Notes under the pieces: model-generated
What the model was told of the DNA's origin: nothing
Databases searched by the model: none
Seen by the model: the letters and a program-made list of their open reading frames with translations, nothing else
Shown here: in pieces, positions 4,870 to 5,199 of the stretch
How the letters are laid out: every line of letters starts with the position of its first letter
Numbering within the stretch: the first letter of the stretch is position 1
Assembly: GCA_030630395.1 (NCBI GenBank)
Contig: DAOVNE010000127.1
Location: 1 to 5,199, forward strand
Length of the DNA stretch: 5,199 nucleotides
Source of the DNA: Candidatus Eiseniibacteriota bacterium
GTDB taxonomy: Bacteria; Joyebacterota; Joyebacteria; Joyebacterales; Joyebacteraceae
Reading direction: 5' to 3'
Position numbers and translations under genes: made by a program

Positions 4870-4883
4870 GCGCACTAATGCGC
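4870..4883 (+). promoter_or_regulatory. Small hairpin in the presumed leader of the 4932 gene
   Basis: GCGCA (4870-4874) pairs with TGCGC (4879-4883) around the loop CTAA. It lies 48 nt before the ATG at 4932 and downstream of the promoter candidate, so it would be near the 5' end of the mRNA. It may protect the transcript; no known regulatory class is recognised. Confidence 0.3.
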
Positions 4884-4920
4884 CTGTCGAGCGGCGAGGG
4901 CAGCTTGGCAGGCCAGCGAA

Positions 4921-4927
4921 GGGGAGG
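4921..4927 (+). promoter_or_regulatory. Ribosome binding site of the 4932 gene
   Basis: GGGGAGG lies 4 nt before ATG 4932. It supports this start for a gene that has no stop codon inside the window. Confidence 0.7.
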
Positions 4928-4931
4928 CCCC

Positions 4932-5199
4932 ATGAGGGCGACAGCTATAACAGCGCTGGTCCTGATCGCCATTCTAGCGGCGACGGTCTGCGCGCAGAAG
5001 AGTGTTGAAGAGCTCACTTCTGCCAGGATGCCGGAGTCGGCGCGTGAGATGCGTGAGCCGGTTCTCGGGTCCGCGGCCTCTGGTGGGGTCGGTCTTGCCA
5101 CAGAGCGAAGCCGCCTGACGACGAATGTGGCCTATCCCGGCGCCCCGACCGCCGACGATCTCGGCTTTCGCGATCCACCGTGCGAGCTTGAGTGCCATG
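4932..5199 (+). CDS. Exported protein of unknown function, 3' end cut off by the window edge
   Basis: The frame is open from ATG 4932 to the end of the window, giving 89 complete codons plus one base. A GGGGAGG ribosome binding site lies 4 nt upstream. Residues 1-21 form a signal peptide: R2, a hydrophobic core A-L-V-L-I-A-I-L-A-A, and probable cleavage after V-C-A before Q22. The Cys at 20 is not in a proper lipobox, because the residue before it is Val, so a lipoprotein is unlikely. Residues 22-60 are rich in Glu, Arg and Ser. The visible end, D-P-P-C-E-L-E-C-H, has two cysteines and may start a Cys-containing domain. I recognise no family. It lies downstream of the sigma/anti-sigma unit but is separated from it by a hairpin, so it is probably transcribed on its own. 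Confidence 0.75.
   Translation, partial: MRATAITALVLIAILAATVCAQKSVEELTSARMPESAREMREPVLGSAASGGVGLATERSRLTTNVAYPGAPTADDLGFRDPPCELECH

Noticed and set aside
4932..4994. Lipoprotein signal in the last gene
   Set aside because: The only Cys near the end of the hydrophobic core is preceded by A-T-V, and the residue before the Cys should be Gly, Ala or Ser. A Sec signal peptide cut after V-C-A fits better.
4469..5101. Minus-strand open frame spanning the end of the anti-sigma gene, the intergenic hairpin and the start of the last gene
   Set aside because: Its product is Arg/Ser/Pro-rich low-complexity, it crosses a strong hairpin, and it overlaps two better-supported + strand genes.
1..5199. CRISPR array, insertion sequence or prophage boundary
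   Set aside because: No repeated spacer pattern, transposase, integrase or terminal inverted repeats were seen. The tRNA-Thr 3' end has no second copy in the window that would suggest an attachment-site duplication.

Overview
The window reads as a stretch of moderately GC-rich bacterial chromosome. The evidence is CCA-encoding tRNA genes, Shine-Dalgarno sites, a near-consensus -35/-10 promoter, an ECF sigma factor with its anti-sigma partner, and Sec signal peptides. Every recognisable gene is on the + strand. The lineage cannot be fixed from this sequence. The secreted proteins combine starch-binding-like modules with a short C-terminal W-x-T-I-K-A-x-Y tail, which suggests one of the lesser-known FCB-related or Eisenbacteria-like candidate phyla. 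That is a low-confidence inference from memory.

Layout. Positions 1-157 hold the 3' part of tRNA-Phe(GAA) and a complete tRNA-Thr(CGT). A probable terminator follows at 182-224. The rest of the stretch to 498 has no gene I can support. It carries a TTGACA-N17-TATCAT promoter (350-378) and a leader of about 114 nt. Gene 1 (499-1323) encodes a 274-residue secreted protein with an N-terminal G-W-x-x-x-W-P module and one CBM20-like module. A strong hairpin (1366-1398) separates it from gene 2 (1501-3222). Gene 2 encodes a 573-residue secreted protein with two pullulanase X25-like modules, an Ig-like module and two CBM20-like modules. Neither protein has a recognisable catalytic domain, and both end in the same short tail. 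Two hairpins follow (3246-3309 and 3315-3352).

Next comes a two-gene regulatory unit. An ECF sigma factor (3486-4067) is followed after 1 nt by a zinc-finger anti-sigma factor with one membrane helix (4069-4659). A palindrome and a possible promoter lie upstream, and a long GC-rich hairpin (4687-4723) lies downstream. After a short direct repeat and a small hairpin, a third secreted protein begins at 4932 and runs off the right edge.

How the parts may fit together. Genes 1 and 2 look like related non-catalytic exported proteins, probably glycan- or surface-binding, that share a possible C-terminal sorting or anchoring signal. The sigma/anti-sigma pair probably senses an envelope or redox cue. 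Whether it controls the flanking exported proteins cannot be told from the sequence. The most novel-looking element is the shared C-terminal tail.
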